From NCBI GenBank assembly GCA_017405375.1, contig JAFRAO010000025.1:1-57103 (forward strand): a stretch of 57,103 bases of DNA. The letters are read 5' to 3'. How positions within the stretch are numbered: position 1 is the stretch's first letter; each line of letters opens with the position of its first letter. This stretch comes from a bacterium. GTDB lineage: Bacteria > Cyanobacteriota > Vampirovibrionia > Gastranaerophilales > Gastranaerophilaceae. Under the pieces are notes generated by a model. That model made no database searches and was not told the origin of the DNA. It saw only the letters and a list, made by a program, of their open reading frames with translations. This document shows, in pieces, positions 1-8,661 of this stretch. The position numbers and the translations under genes were made by a program.

Positions 1-159
1 AACGGTTGATAGTAAACTGTTGTGGGTGAACTGACGACTATTAACTGTACGACAGTTATTAGCATTTATATCATTCTGTTCACGGTTCACTCTAGACTGA
101 CGACTCTGTTCACTGTTCACTCTGGACAGTCCACCTTTAAAAGAGTTACAAATAAAGGT
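1..159 (-). repeat. GTTCAC-rich dispersed repeat, copy 1 (cut by window edge)
   Basis: Read on the minus strand, this stretch matches 25734-25826 on the plus strand. Both begin ACCTTT(A/G)TTTGTAAC, share a GTGAACAG core, then CAGTTCAC, and end in ACT(A)TCAACCGTT. This copy is longer because it holds an internal duplication: CTGTTCAC-GTTCACTCT-GAC occurs at 76-97 and again at 106-127. AAAGGT/ACCTTT marks one boundary at 154-159; the other end lies outside the window. Confidence 0.75.
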
Positions 160-177
160 GTCTGGCGCCTTGAAGAA
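1..177 (-). CDS. Open leader of a probable pilin-like gene running off the left edge (partial)
   Basis: On the minus strand the frame is open from the TAA at 178-180 to the window edge, straight through the repeat. Its translation (FICNSFKGG...SRVN...RQFTHNSLLSTV) parallels the leader of the pilin-like gene at 25722 (FVCNPFKGE...SGVN...CQFTHNSSLSTV), which continues directly into AFTLAET. I infer that a pilin-like gene follows outside the window. There is no ATG in the frame; GTG codons at 120 and 90 are the only plausible starts. The downstream gene itself cannot be seen. Confidence 0.4.
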
Positions 178-241
178 TTAGAGGCTTTCTACGTTTGCTA
201 TTTTTCCAGTTAATAAGCTTTTTTAAGGCATCTCTTTTCAT
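146..241 (-). pseudogene. Truncated AAA ATPase (DUF4143-type) N-terminus
   Basis: An ATG at 241 has a good ribosome binding site (AAGGTGAT) and starts MKRDALKKLINWKNSKRRKP followed by LILQGAR. This is the typical beginning of archaeo-eukaryotic-type ATP-binding proteins with a DUF4143 tail, where QGARQVGKT (Walker A) normally follows. Here the reading runs into the GTTCAC repeat right after QGAR and stops after 31 codons (HLYL, stop). Walker A and everything beyond are missing. Start and RBS are intact, so the break lies at the repeat boundary near position 160. Family recognition rests on about 27 residues. Confidence 0.7.
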
Positions 242-259
242 TATTATCACCTTGTTTTA

Positions 260-305
260 CATTTTTTCTAACGAATGTCAACGTAATTTCAACATTTTTT
301 CTAAC
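260..305. repeat. Pair of 13-bp direct repeats upstream of the ATPase remnant
   Basis: CATTTTTTCTAAC occurs at 260-272 and again at 293-305, 33 bp apart start to start (about three helical turns). It lies between the ATPase remnant (start 241, minus) and the end of gmhA. An operator pair is possible, but nothing else supports it. Confidence 0.45.
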
Positions 306-338
306 TATTGTTATTGAAAAAAGTATGCAAGGTTAAAT

Positions 339-920
339 CTATTCTTTTCCAAACAATTTATCTTCAACAAGTTTACAAATCAAATGACCGATAATCATTT
401 GCGATTCTTGTATATTTGGTGTTTCTTTTGAAGGAACTTTTATTAAGATGGAACAAATACTATCCATATCAGATTTTTTCGCACCAACAAGCCCTATTGT
501 TGTAAGCTCCATCTCGTTTGCTATATTAATTGATTCAACTACGTTTTTTGAATTCCCTGAAGTTGAAAGAGCAAACAAAACATCACCTTTTTTCCCTATC
601 GCTTCAATTTGTCTTGAAAATGCTTTGTCATAACCAAAATCGTTTGATAGTGCAGTTATAAGAGCATTATTTGATGTTAAAGATATGGCATTAAATGCAT
701 GCCTGTCTTTATAGAATTTTGAAACAAACTCTGTTGCCAAATGGTCACAATCACTTGCAGAACCACCATTTCCGACAAAAAGAATTTTATTTCCGTGTTT
801 TAATGCCGAAATTATTGTTTCGCAAATAAGCTGTATTTTATCTAAAATACTTTCATCTGCCAATATTTTTTGCTGTGTTTGCACTGAATCACTAATATAA
901 TTTTTTATTTGTTCAATCAT
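339..920 (-). CDS. gmhA: Sedoheptulose-7-phosphate isomerase (SIS domain)
   Basis: Cytosolic SIS-domain isomerase that converts sedoheptulose 7-phosphate to D-glycero-heptose 7-phosphate, the first step of ADP-heptose synthesis for LPS or S-layer glycans. The 193 residues are the normal GmhA length. The phosphosugar loop FVGNGGSASDCDHLATEFVSKF (about 48-69) and the second loop LSTSGNSKNVV (about 118-128) are clear. DiaA has the same fold, but the sugar-binding pattern favours GmhA. It is the last gene of the 339-4894 operon and overlaps gloA by 8 nt, which implies translational coupling. No other heptose gene is in view. Confidence 0.85.
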   Translation of the reverse strand: MIEQIKNYISDSVQTQQKILADESILDKIQLICETIISALKHGNKILFVGNGGSASDCDHLATEFVSKFYKDRHAFNAISLTSNNALITALSNDFGYDKAFSRQIEAIGKKGDVLFALSTSGNSKNVVESINIANEMELTTIGLVGAKKSDMDSICSILIKVPSKETPNIQESQMIIGHLICKLVEDKLFGKE

Positions 921-1293
921 GTTTTTTCTCTATCAATTCTACCTCATTACCATCAGGGTCTTTTACGAACGCAATTTTTGTACCTGAAAAAATCACGTAA
1001 GGTTCCCATAAATATTCATACCCTAAATTTTGCATTTTTTGAGTAAATTCGTCCATTGAATTAACCGAAAAAGCAAAATGTCCGAAAGCATTACCGTTGA
1101 CATAGCCTTCTTGTGGAGTTTCGTCATTATACGTTAACTCAATTTGAGCACAGTGTTCTTCGTCTTCAAGATAATATAAATCACAATCATCTAATCTTTT
1201 CTTTTTTACAAAACTCATATTTAACAACTTTTGATAAAAATCTAATGATTTTTGTAAATCTTTTACTCTTATCATTGAATGCAAAAATTTCAT
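913..1293 (-). CDS. gloA: Lactoylglutathione lyase-like VOC protein (glyoxalase I)
   Basis: A 126-residue vicinal-oxygen-chelate protein matching bacterial glyoxalase I, which isomerises the methylglyoxal-thiol hemithioacetal. The metal ligands of the family appear to be kept: His5 (MKFLH), Glu52 (IELTYN), His72 (FGHFA) and Glu119 (VELIE). Its stop overlaps the start of gmhA by 8 nt, and its ATG overlaps the ispF stop by one base. The thiol cofactor in this organism is unknown, so the substrate is inferred from the family. Confidence 0.85.
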   Translation of the reverse strand: MKFLHSMIRVKDLQKSLDFYQKLLNMSFVKKKRLDDCDLYYLEDEEHCAQIELTYNDETPQEGYVNGNAFGHFAFSVNSMDEFTQKMQNLGYEYLWEPYVIFSGTKIAFVKDPDGNEVELIEKKHD

Positions 1294-1772
1294 TATATTT
1301 CCTTTCTTAGCATTACAACCGCATTAGCTTCAATCGCTCTTTTTTCACCGACAGAATCCATTTTTTCTTTGGTTTTTGCCTTTACTGAAATTAAGTTTAC
1401 ATCAATCTTGAGTACTTTTGCAAGAGTTTTTCTTATTGCCGGAATATGTGGTTTCATTTTTGGCTCTTGAGCAATAATATTACAATCCAAATTGTTAATC
1501 GTATATCCTTCATCATGTATAAGATTATTTGCTCTATCTAGTAATATTACACTTGATATACCTTTGTATGCATCGTCTGTATCAGGAAAATGAGTTCCTA
1601 TATCACCCAGTGCTAAAGCGCCAAACATAGCATCAATAATTGCATGTATTAAAACGTCAGCATCTGAATGCCCTATTAAACCTAAAGTATGTGGGATTTT
1701 TACCCCGCCTATTATTAAATCTCTATTTACACCTAAAGCATGTATATCGTAACCAATTCCAATTCTATACAT
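1293..1772 (-). CDS. ispF: 2-C-methyl-D-erythritol 2,4-cyclodiphosphate synthase
   Basis: MEP-pathway enzyme making MEcPP from CDP-ME 2-phosphate, for isoprenoids. The signature GYDIHAL near the N-terminus supplies the metal ligands Asp and His, and GHSDADVLIHAIIDA supplies the third His. The C-terminus carries the usual KAKTKEKM...GEKRAIEANAVV segment. I start at the ATG at 1772 (MYRIGIGYDIH) because it matches the family; an upstream in-frame start would add six residues and deepen the overlap with the preceding gene. It overlaps the HAD phosphatase gene by 8 nt. Confidence 0.93.
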   Translation of the reverse strand: MYRIGIGYDIHALGVNRDLIIGGVKIPHTLGLIGHSDADVLIHAIIDAMFGALALGDIGTHFPDTDDAYKGISSVILLDRANNLIHDEGYTINNLDCNIIAQEPKMKPHIPAIRKTLAKVLKIDVNLISVKAKTKEKMDSVGEKRAIEANAVVMLRKEI

Positions 1773-2577
1773 TTGCACCTGCTTTAACAAATTTATCTAT
1801 TGCTTTAACAAAACCATCGTTATCAACTGTATCTGTTACAAAATCGGCAACAGTTTTTAATTCCTCAGTCGCATTACCCATAGCAACTTTTACTCCACCT
1901 GCTAATAATAATTCTATATCGTTATTATGATCCCCTATTGTAAGGGTTTCTTCTTTTTTAATTCCGTATAACTCTTGCAAATATCTGAGTCCATCGCCTT
2001 TTGTTGCCTCTTTATGACAAACTTCACAGAAGAAATCTGTTGATTTTGCAATAAATAATTCCGGAAAATCTTTTTGTAATTGTTTGTTTACAAAGGTTAT
2101 CTTGTCAGGGTTATCATAATCTATTAACAAAATTTTATTTACATCATGCAATTTTAAGCCGTCAAAAGGAGTTACGTTAAACGGGATATGTTGAAATGAT
2201 ACGTATTTTCTCGTAAATTCATTTTCCTGTTCAACATATAACTCATCATTCATATACAAATTTATATGAACATCTTGTTTTTTTGCCCAATTAATTATTT
2301 TTGAAGCAGTTTCGTCTGGAATATATCTTTCATACAATATTTTAGCATCATCAGAATTATCTCTGACTAATGCTCCCTGATATGCAACAATCGGAGTTGT
2401 AATATTTAATGAATTCGCTATTTTTTTTGCAGCTTTGTACATTCTTCCGGTAATTAAAACTACTTTTATTCCGCTTCTATCTAAATTTTGGATACATTTT
2501 ATTACATCAGGATTAAATTTTCCGTCATACTTTAAAATTGTTCCGTCTATATCTGTTGCAACCATTCTGATTGTCAT
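1765..2577 (-). CDS. Cof-type HAD-superfamily phosphatase
   Basis: A 270-residue HAD hydrolase with a Cof-type (C2B) cap. Motif I is DIDGTIL (residues 9-15), motif II is the T of LITGRM (about 41-46), and motif III/IV is K...TIGDHNNDIELL (about 215-226). These proteins usually dephosphorylate sugar phosphates, flavin precursors or other small metabolites; the substrate cannot be told from the sequence. It lies between Nudix and ispF genes in a tight operon, so a housekeeping or clean-up role is plausible. Confidence 0.85.
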   Translation of the reverse strand: MTIRMVATDIDGTILKYDGKFNPDVIKCIQNLDRSGIKVVLITGRMYKAAKKIANSLNITTPIVAYQGALVRDNSDDAKILYERYIPDETASKIINWAKKQDVHINLYMNDELYVEQENEFTRKYVSFQHIPFNVTPFDGLKLHDVNKILLIDYDNPDKITFVNKQLQKDFPELFIAKSTDFFCEVCHKEATKGDGLRYLQELYGIKKEETLTIGDHNNDIELLLAGGVKVAMGNATEELKTVADFVTDTVDNDGFVKAIDKFVKAGANV

Positions 2578-2591
2578 TTTTGTTTATTTCC

Positions 2592-3128
2592 TTATTTTCT
2601 TTGAAATGCTCTATGAATAGCACATATTGTTTTAGCGTCGTTTATCTCGCCATTGTTTATCATAATTAAAATATCATTAATATTATATTCCAAAGATTGC
2701 AAAACTTCACCTTCATCGGGATTTGGTTTTGTGTATATTAAATCTTTTGCCAAATACAAATAAAGTTTTTCATCACATATACCCGGTGTTGTATGAATAT
2801 ACCCTAGTGATTTCCACGTTTTTGCGATATAACCTGTTTCTTCTTGCAACTCTCTTTGCGCTGCATTATCAGAATTTTCATTGTATTCCAATTTTCCTGC
2901 AGGGAGTTCCAATGATGTTGATTTTAGAGGGTATCTGTATTGCTTTACCATTAATATGGTATTTTCATCTTTTTGCGCAACTATTACAACTCCGCCGGGG
3001 TGTCGTATAACTTCCCTAAAACTCTTATGCCCGTCAGATGTTTCTATATCGTCATAATCTACAAATACAACTTTGCCGTTATATACTCTTTTTGTTGATA
3101 AAGTTTTTTCCGTAAAATCCATAACCAC
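2592..3128 (-). CDS. Nudix hydrolase, ADP-ribose pyrophosphatase type
   Basis: A 178-residue protein resembling NudF-type ADP-ribose pyrophosphatases, which cleave ADP-ribose to AMP and ribose 5-phosphate. The Nudix box is visible as G(K)LEYNENSDNAAQRELQEETGY (about 77-99), preceded by the family segment VKQYRYPLKSTSLELPAGK. A second ATG two codons downstream (3122) is an alternative start. It sits 3 nt from the upstream gene and 14 nt from the Cof phosphatase. Confidence 0.85.
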   Translation of the reverse strand: MVMDFTEKTLSTKRVYNGKVVFVDYDDIETSDGHKSFREVIRHPGGVVIVAQKDENTILMVKQYRYPLKSTSLELPAGKLEYNENSDNAAQRELQEETGYIAKTWKSLGYIHTTPGICDEKLYLYLAKDLIYTKPNPDEGEVLQSLEYNINDILIMINNGEINDAKTICAIHRAFQRK

Positions 3129-3131
3129 CCT

Positions 3132-4298
3132 CTATAGTGCATCTATAATTAATTTTATGTTTTCATCCGCAACGTTTTGTAATGCGATTTCCTTATCAGC
3201 ATTTGTTAAGCTATTCAAATTTTTTAAAGTTTCCAATGCTTTTAAAACAAGCGTTTGATTTTTTGAGGTTAAGAGTTTTCTTATACTTTGTAAATTGGTC
3301 GCTAAATCAAGCGCAAAATATACAAAATCACTATTCTCATTTATTTCAGGATATATAAAATTAATCAAATCATAATCTAATGAATTATTTAAAAGTAGCT
3401 TGATTTCGTTAACTTCGTCTTTTGTGTTTTTATCTTCATCAAACAAATACTCATCATTTTCGGTTAATTGATTAAATTTATTTTGCGCAGTTAGTAATAA
3501 AATGGAATTTTTCGAATCAGGGATTGAATTAATTAATTTTTCAAAAATTTCAAAAAACTGAAAAGCGAAAATATTTGATAATGGTACTATTTCACCCAAA
3601 CCTTGCAAAATATTTAATATAGCCAAAATAGTGTTTTCGTAATCTGTTGTGAGTAATTCCACGAAATTTTCCATATATCCTATTTCGCAAGCAATATGTT
3701 CTGACATTGAAGTTTTTTTCATGACTTCGAAGATTTTTGGGATAAAAGATTTTGCCCCATAAGCAGAAATAAATTTTACGCCTGATAAAATTTCGAAGTC
3801 ATCATTTGAATTTATCTTTTCAAGTGCTATATCCAAACTTACTTTATCTTGAATATGAGATAGCGCCAATGTAGAATTTAGCGCCAAAGCCTCGTTATCA
3901 CAAAAAGCAAAGCCTCTTAATTTTTCTGTAACCGATTCATCTTTGCATAATGAATAAAACTTTGCCGCATAACACTGTTCATCAACAGAACCGTTATAAA
4001 TTAAGTTTTTCATTACATTAAGAATTTCATCATCTGCGAATTTTACCAGAGCTTTTGCAATAAAATCTTCGTATGACGGAGAATAAAATTTTAAGAACTT
4101 AAACAAATTTTTGACGTTATTTCTATTACAAGCATTTTCCAAGCGATTCGCAACATTTTGTTTAATAAAATCAAACAAAAAATCATCTTTTTTAACCAAT
4201 TCTTCAAAAGTACAAACATCGGCACAATCTATAATATGTGCGGCAGCTTGTTCATAATCGTTTTTATTTTTACCTGTAAGTTTTTTAATTAAATCCAT
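3132..4298 (-). CDS. Uncharacterised helical-repeat (HEAT-like) protein
   Basis: I do not recognise a named family. The 388 residues are almost entirely helical in appearance, with repeated helix pairs such as ILNVMKNLIYNGSVDEQCYAA and NLQSIRKLLTSKNQ. This suggests HEAT- or ARM-like repeats and a scaffolding role. There is no signal peptide or membrane segment, so it is probably cytosolic. It lies 2 nt after the SLOG gene and 3 nt before the Nudix gene, so it is certainly cotranscribed with them. Confidence 0.6.
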   Translation of the reverse strand: MDLIKKLTGKNKNDYEQAAAHIIDCADVCTFEELVKKDDFLFDFIKQNVANRLENACNRNNVKNLFKFLKFYSPSYEDFIAKALVKFADDEILNVMKNLIYNGSVDEQCYAAKFYSLCKDESVTEKLRGFAFCDNEALALNSTLALSHIQDKVSLDIALEKINSNDDFEILSGVKFISAYGAKSFIPKIFEVMKKTSMSEHIACEIGYMENFVELLTTDYENTILAILNILQGLGEIVPLSNIFAFQFFEIFEKLINSIPDSKNSILLLTAQNKFNQLTENDEYLFDEDKNTKDEVNEIKLLLNNSLDYDLINFIYPEINENSDFVYFALDLATNLQSIRKLLTSKNQTLVLKALETLKNLNSLTNADKEIALQNVADENIKLIIDAL

Positions 4299-4300
4299 TA

Positions 4301-4894
4301 TTAGTCAAGGTAAAAAGTAGTAATAACCTTATGTCCTTCTTCAGCGTATTCAATAGCACCATGCAAAGTTTTTGACGTATGAGACAAGAAACAAATTAAC
4401 TGGTTACAATCATCAATAATTTCTCTGTTACAAATTCTTGAAGCATCAGCCAAAGTCATCATGGCTCTATCAGGGTGTTCAACAATATTTGGCACACCAA
4501 TTAGTTGATCTTGAACATCAGAAGGTTGTTGACCGATAGTTTGCGGTAAAATAACCTTTAATTTTTTAGGATTTGCTTTCATTGCACCGCGGATAGCCGC
4601 AGCATTTGTTCCTGAAGAACCGCCTGAAGTAATAATTGTATTACCTTGTTGAGCCAATGCCGTAACAAGAGTTTCAATAATTTGTTGATGAGTAATTGCA
4701 AGGTTTCTGCTTCCGATAACTGCAATTCTTTTAGCAGATTGCTGAATAGTAGCAAGTTCCATAGCTAATTCATCAACAGTATTTGGTGAATCTTCCGAGA
4801 TTGAATCTAAATCGTCAAACGGTACCATAATTGACCCTTGTGATTCTTCATTTTCATTACCACTAAACATATTAATTTCCTTTATTTCTGCCAT
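4301..4894 (-). CDS. DprA/SLOG-fold protein (cyanobacterial 'DNA recombination-mediator protein A' type)
   Basis: A Rossmann-like SLOG-superfamily protein. RIAVIGSRNLAIT (about 56-68) and IITSGGSSGTNAAAIRGAM (about 88-106) match the nucleotide- or phosphate-binding loops of DprA/Smf and lysine-decarboxylase-like folds. It is much shorter than true DprA (197 versus about 300-370 residues) and has an acidic, probably disordered N-terminal 50 residues. Homologues in Cyanobacteria are often labelled DNA recombination-mediator protein A; the ligand and function are unproven. It is the first gene of the minus-strand operon, divergent from pcrA. Confidence 0.65.
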   Translation of the reverse strand: MAEIKEINMFSGNENEESQGSIMVPFDDLDSISEDSPNTVDELAMELATIQQSAKRIAVIGSRNLAITHQQIIETLVTALAQQGNTIITSGGSSGTNAAAIRGAMKANPKKLKVILPQTIGQQPSDVQDQLIGVPNIVEHPDRAMMTLADASRICNREIIDDCNQLICFLSHTSKTLHGAIEYAEEGHKVITTFYLD

Positions 4895-4970
4895 AAACCT
4901 TTACCTTTGCAAAATATTATCTTTTCTATTATAATTATAATAGCACAAAAATAATTTTTTGAATAGGGAT

Positions 4971-7472
4971 ATGGAAAATAATATATTAGATAATCTTAAT
5001 CAACAGCAGAAAAATGCTGTAACGACAACAAAAGGACCCTTGCTTGTGCTTGCAGGAGCAGGTTCAGGGAAAACAAAAGTTTTAACTTCAAGAATTGCCT
5101 ATTTGGTTCAAAATGGAGTTAAACCTCGTGAGATTCTTGCTGTTACATTCACAAATAAAGCTGCCAGAGAAATGAGAGAACGTTTATCTTCCATTTTGGG
5201 TGAACAAACCGTTAAATATATGTGGGTAGGCACTTTTCATAGTATTTGCGGAAGAATTTTAAGGCAAGATATTGAAAATTATGATTTCAAATCAGGTAAA
5301 AAATTGGACCATAATTTTACAATTTATGATGATTCAGATTGCATGTCCGTTGTTAAAAATGCCTTAAAAAAACTTAACATGGATGATAAAGTTTATCAAC
5401 CTAAGTATGTTAGAACTGTTATTTCCAATGCAAAAAATAAAATGGAAGATGCTTATCAATTTGCAACATTTGCAAGAGATTTTAAAGCACAAAAAATTGC
5501 GGAAGTATTTGAAGAATATGAAAACACGCTAAATAACAACAATGCGATTGATTTTGACGATATGCTTATGCTTACCGTAAAACTTTTTGAACAGAATCCG
5601 AGTATCAGAGAAAAATATTATTCAAGATTTCAACATATTTTGGTAGACGAATTTCAAGATACAAATATTGCGCAATATAAACTTATAAATATGTTATTTA
5701 CAAATATGTCTGATGAAATACCTGAATCTCGTTCACTTTGCGTTGTAGGTGATGTTGACCAATCAATATACAGTTGGCGTGGTGCGGATTACAAAATTAT
5801 TTTAGGTTTTCAAAAAGATTTTCTAAATACGAAAATAATCAAGCTGGAACAAAATTATCGTTCCACAGAAAACATTTTAAAAGCGGCAAATGCAATCATT
5901 GAAAATAATGAAGAGCGTGTTGAAAAAGTTTTGTTTTCGCAAAAAGGCGACGGCGAAAAAATAAAATATTACGAGGCTCAAGACGATTCTGATGAAGCGA
6001 ACTTTATTGCTTCAACAATTCAAAAAACTTGTGAAGGTGATTATAACAAATATGCAATTTTGTATCGTACAAATGCACAATCACGTGCGATAGAAGAAGC
6101 ATGTATGGCATCAGGTATTCCGTATAGAGTCTTTGGCGGTATGAAATTCTATGACAGACAAGAAATTAAAGATGCTATTGCATACTTAAAGTTAATATAT
6201 AATCCGCACGATTCACAAAGTTTCAAACGTATTGTAAATGTGCCAAAACGAGCTATTGGAGAAACTTCAATATCAAATCTTCAAAAATTCGCAGATGAAC
6301 ACGATTTCAGTTTGATGCAAGCTATTGAAATTATTGAAGAATCTGATTTAAACGCAAAAACTCAAACTAAATTAAAAGATTTTAAAGAATTGATAGACAA
6401 ATTAAGACAAGCAGTTGATAAATATAGTCTTGCTGAATTTTTAAGTTTAGTTTTGGAAAAAACAGGTTATGTAAGAATGCTGCAAGCTGAGAATACGCCT
6501 GAGGACGAAGCAAGAATAGAAAACTTGCAAGAATTGGTAAATGTTGCATCTGAATTTGAGCCTGAAGAATCTGATAATATTTTAGGTGAGTTCCTATCGC
6601 AAGTGGCACTTGTTTCAGACATTGACGGAATGGACGAAATCGCAAACAATGTAACTTTAATGACACTGCATTCCGCAAAAGGTCTTGAATTTCCTATTGT
6701 ATTTTTAGCAGGGTTGGAAGAAGGAACGTTTCCTCATCAAAGAACTTTTACGTCAGCAAGTGAGCTTGAAGAAGAACGCCGTTTGATGTATGTAGGAGTT
6801 ACAAGAGCTGAAGAAAAATTATATATTTCATCTGCAAAACGCAGACAAACTTGGGGTGAATACAGATATTATAATCCAAGCAGATTTATTGAAGAAATCC
6901 CCGCAAACTTAATAGAATCATCGACTTCATCAAACATTGAATCTTCTCATTCTACATTCAGAAGTGCCGTTCAAAAAATAAAAACAGATTCAAAAACTTC
7001 AAACAGTTACAGTAAAACAAATTTTGATTCTGACGGATATGTAAAACCATCAAGCGGTTTTGGTTCAAATTTTGTTGCGCCTTCTCGCAAAAAATACGAA
7101 AATTTGCAATACAATACTCCTGTAAAACATACGCCAAACAAGGTTATTGTAAAAAAATCATTAATAAATAAACAAAAAGAAGAAGAAAAAATTAAAGCAT
7201 TTTTTGAAAATAATAAAATAAAAAAAATGATTGAAGAAAAACAAAAAAATGAATTAGCTCAAGCAAAATTAAAAGAAGCGCAACTAAAACAGCAAGAAGA
7301 AGAAATAAAATATTTCTTTAGCAAAGGAGAAAAAGTTTTTCATGAGCATCTTGGATTTGGCGAAATACTTGATGTGATTGAAGTCGGTGAAAGTTTAATG
7401 TACACGATTGATTTTGGTTCTATGGGTAAAAAAGCTATGGATGCAAATTACGCAAGACTACAAAAAGTTTAA
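4971..7472 (+). CDS. pcrA: ATP-dependent DNA helicase PcrA/UvrD
   Basis: Superfamily 1A 3'-5' helicase for DNA repair and clearing of replication or transcription conflicts. Visible motifs are Q (LNQQQKNAV), I (GAGSGKT), Ia (TFTNKAAREM), II (VDEFQDTN), III (DVDQSIYSWRGA), IV (EQNYRST), V (TLHSAKGLEFP) and VI (RLMYVGVTRA). The C-terminal tail ends in a Tudor-like module (FSKGEKVFHEHLGFGEIL...), typical of PcrA and used to contact RNA polymerase in that family. A Lys/Glu-rich coiled coil separates core and tail. I prefer the ATG at 4971 over a TTG four codons earlier; no strong RBS precedes either. Confidence 0.93.
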   Translation: MENNILDNLNQQQKNAVTTTKGPLLVLAGAGSGKTKVLTSRIAYLVQNGVKPREILAVTFTNKAAREMRERLSSILGEQTVKYMWVGTFHSICGRILRQDIENYDFKSGKKLDHNFTIYDDSDCMSVVKNALKKLNMDDKVYQPKYVRTVISNAKNKMEDAYQFATFARDFKAQKIAEVFEEYENTLNNNNAIDFDDMLMLTVKLFEQNPSIREKYYSRFQHILVDEFQDTNIAQYKLINMLFTNMSDEIPESRSLCVVGDVDQSIYSWRGADYKIILGFQKDFLNTKIIKLEQNYRSTENILKAANAIIENNEERVEKVLFSQKGDGEKIKYYEAQDDSDEANFIASTIQKTCEGDYNKYAILYRTNAQSRAIEEACMASGIPYRVFGGMKFYDRQEIKDAIAYLKLIYNPHDSQSFKRIVNVPKRAIGETSISNLQKFADEHDFSLMQAIEIIEESDLNAKTQTKLKDFKELIDKLRQAVDKYSLAEFLSLVLEKTGYVRMLQAENTPEDEARIENLQELVNVASEFEPEESDNILGEFLSQVALVSDIDGMDEIANNVTLMTLHSAKGLEFPIVFLAGLEEGTFPHQRTFTSASELEEERRLMYVGVTRAEEKLYISSAKRRQTWGEYRYYNPSRFIEEIPANLIESSTSSNIESSHSTFRSAVQKIKTDSKTSNSYSKTNFDSDGYVKPSSGFGSNFVAPSRKKYENLQYNTPVKHTPNKVIVKKSLINKQKEEEKIKAFFENNKIKKMIEEKQKNELAQAKLKEAQLKQQEEEIKYFFSKGEKVFHEHLGFGEILDVIEVGESLMYTIDFGSMGKKAMDANYARLQKV

Positions 7473-7496
7473 TGATTTAAGGTAAAAAGGAAAATT

Positions 7497-8036
7497 ATGA
7501 AAAAAGTTTTGATAATATCAACAAGTTTAAGAAAAGATTCAAATTCAGAGATTTTATCACATGAATTTATGAAAGGTGCAAAAGAGGCAGGACACGAAGT
7601 TGAATTAATTTCGTTGAAAGGCAAAAAAATCGAATTTTGTAAAGGCTGTTTAGCTTGTCAAAGATTAGGCGAATGCATAATCGACGATGATGTAAATGCA
7701 ATTACAAAAAAAATAAGAGAATCAAATGTTATAGTTTGGGCAACTCCTGTATATTATTATGAAATGAGCGGACAAATGAAAACTCTTATAGATAGAGCTA
7801 ATTCGCTTTTTTTCACTGATAATAATTTCAACGAAGTTTACCTTATAGCTACATCAGCAGACTCTTCAAAAGGAGTTGTTAAAACAGTATTAAACGGCAT
7901 TAACGGTTGGATTTCATGTCTTGATGGAGTTAAGTTATCAGGATTTTTGGAAGCAGGCGGACTGGATACTCCTAATGAAGTTAATGAAAGCAAAGACTTA
8001 TTAGAAAAAGCTTATATTATGGGCAGAAATGTATAA
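7497..8036 (+). CDS. Flavodoxin-fold NAD(P)H-dependent FMN oxidoreductase
   Basis: A 179-residue member of the NADPH-dependent FMN reductase / iron-sulfur flavoprotein group. The FMN phosphate loop is STSLRKDSNSE (about 8-18), the isoalloxazine-binding segment is WATPVYYYEMSGQMKTLIDR (about 81-100), and there is a Cys cluster CKGCLACQRLGEC (about 49-61). The Cys cluster resembles those of iron-sulfur flavoproteins, although it could also be a redox thiol site. It starts 24 nt after pcrA behind a moderate RBS (AAAAGGAAA). The substrate is unknown. Confidence 0.78.
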   Translation: MKKVLIISTSLRKDSNSEILSHEFMKGAKEAGHEVELISLKGKKIEFCKGCLACQRLGECIIDDDVNAITKKIRESNVIVWATPVYYYEMSGQMKTLIDRANSLFFTDNNFNEVYLIATSADSSKGVVKTVLNGINGWISCLDGVKLSGFLEAGGLDTPNEVNESKDLLEKAYIMGRNV

Positions 8037-8127
8037 AAATAAAAATATTCCGTCGTAGCATGCCCTAAACATACTACAATTATTTATATTTATTGTTACA
8101 ATTTAACACATATACTTATTTTAATGT

Positions 8128-8220
8128 TAAGAATGTAACAATTCATCTATTACGCTTGGAACAATAACACAGGCAGCATACACGATAAAGCCCATAGTTA
8201 CTAAAGAAATAGTGAACATT
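8128..8220 (-). CDS. Short single-span membrane peptide (30 aa)
   Basis: On the minus strand an AAAGGAGT ribosome binding site stands 7 nt before ATG at 8220. The ORF reads MFTISLVTMGFIVYAACVIV followed by PSVIDELLHS and stops. Residues 1-20 form one hydrophobic span with a Cys at 17, followed by a short acidic tail. No family is recognised. It may be a small membrane regulator or toxin-like peptide. The strong RBS is the main support. Confidence 0.55.
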
Positions 8221-8320
8221 TTTATACTCCTTTTAATCACATGAATAATATTCCACAGTTAGACTATTTTTAAACATAATTTTGGGGTATATAATATCCA
8301 TGTAGATAGGAAAGGATACT

Positions 8321-8635
8321 ATGCAAAATACAAAAACAAAAATTACAAAACTTTTTAACAACTTATGTTGTTCGCAATGCAAATCAGATTTTCGTGAAGA
8401 TTCGATTGAAATTGTAAGAAAAGAGGATTCTATGCTGGTAGTTAAGCTACATTGCTGTGAATGCGGAAAAACATTTGGATTAGCTTTTTTAGGGATAAAT
8501 AGCATTGATGTGAAAGATGACGTTGAACCTTTAGAAATGGTTACGGATTTGCCACCTATTACAAAAGACGATGTATTAGATGCATCAATATTTATTCAAA
8601 ATCTTGATGAACATTGGACAAAATATCTGCCATAA
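8321..8635 (+). CDS. Small zinc-ribbon-like protein
   Basis: A 104-residue cytosolic protein with a CCSQCKSDF knuckle (about 16-24) and a second HCCECGKTFGLAF knuckle (about 45-57). This gives a four-Cys zinc ribbon with a strand pair between. The C-terminal half (PLEMVTDLPPITKDDVLDA...) is acidic. RBS AAAGGA lies 7 nt before the ATG. The function is not recognised; it may bind nucleic acid or another protein. The strong terminator at 8662-8698 follows. Confidence 0.6.
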   Translation: MQNTKTKITKLFNNLCCSQCKSDFREDSIEIVRKEDSMLVVKLHCCECGKTFGLAFLGINSIDVKDDVEPLEMVTDLPPITKDDVLDASIFIQNLDEHWTKYLP

Positions 8636-8661
8636 TATCCTGATAGCTCTTTTCTAAATTA

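Noticed and set aside
1..159. CRISPR-like array in the GTTCAC repeats
   Set aside because: The units are 22-30 bp apart with no regular spacers, the copies diverge, and no cas gene is present.
22..213. Plus-strand ORF of 63 codons at the left edge
   Set aside because: It is the complement of the GTTCAC repeat and of the ATPase remnant, has no RBS, and the minus strand gives recognisable proteins.
4959..4970. TTG start for pcrA, four codons upstream
   Set aside because: No RBS precedes it and the ATG at 4971 gives the normal family N-terminus.
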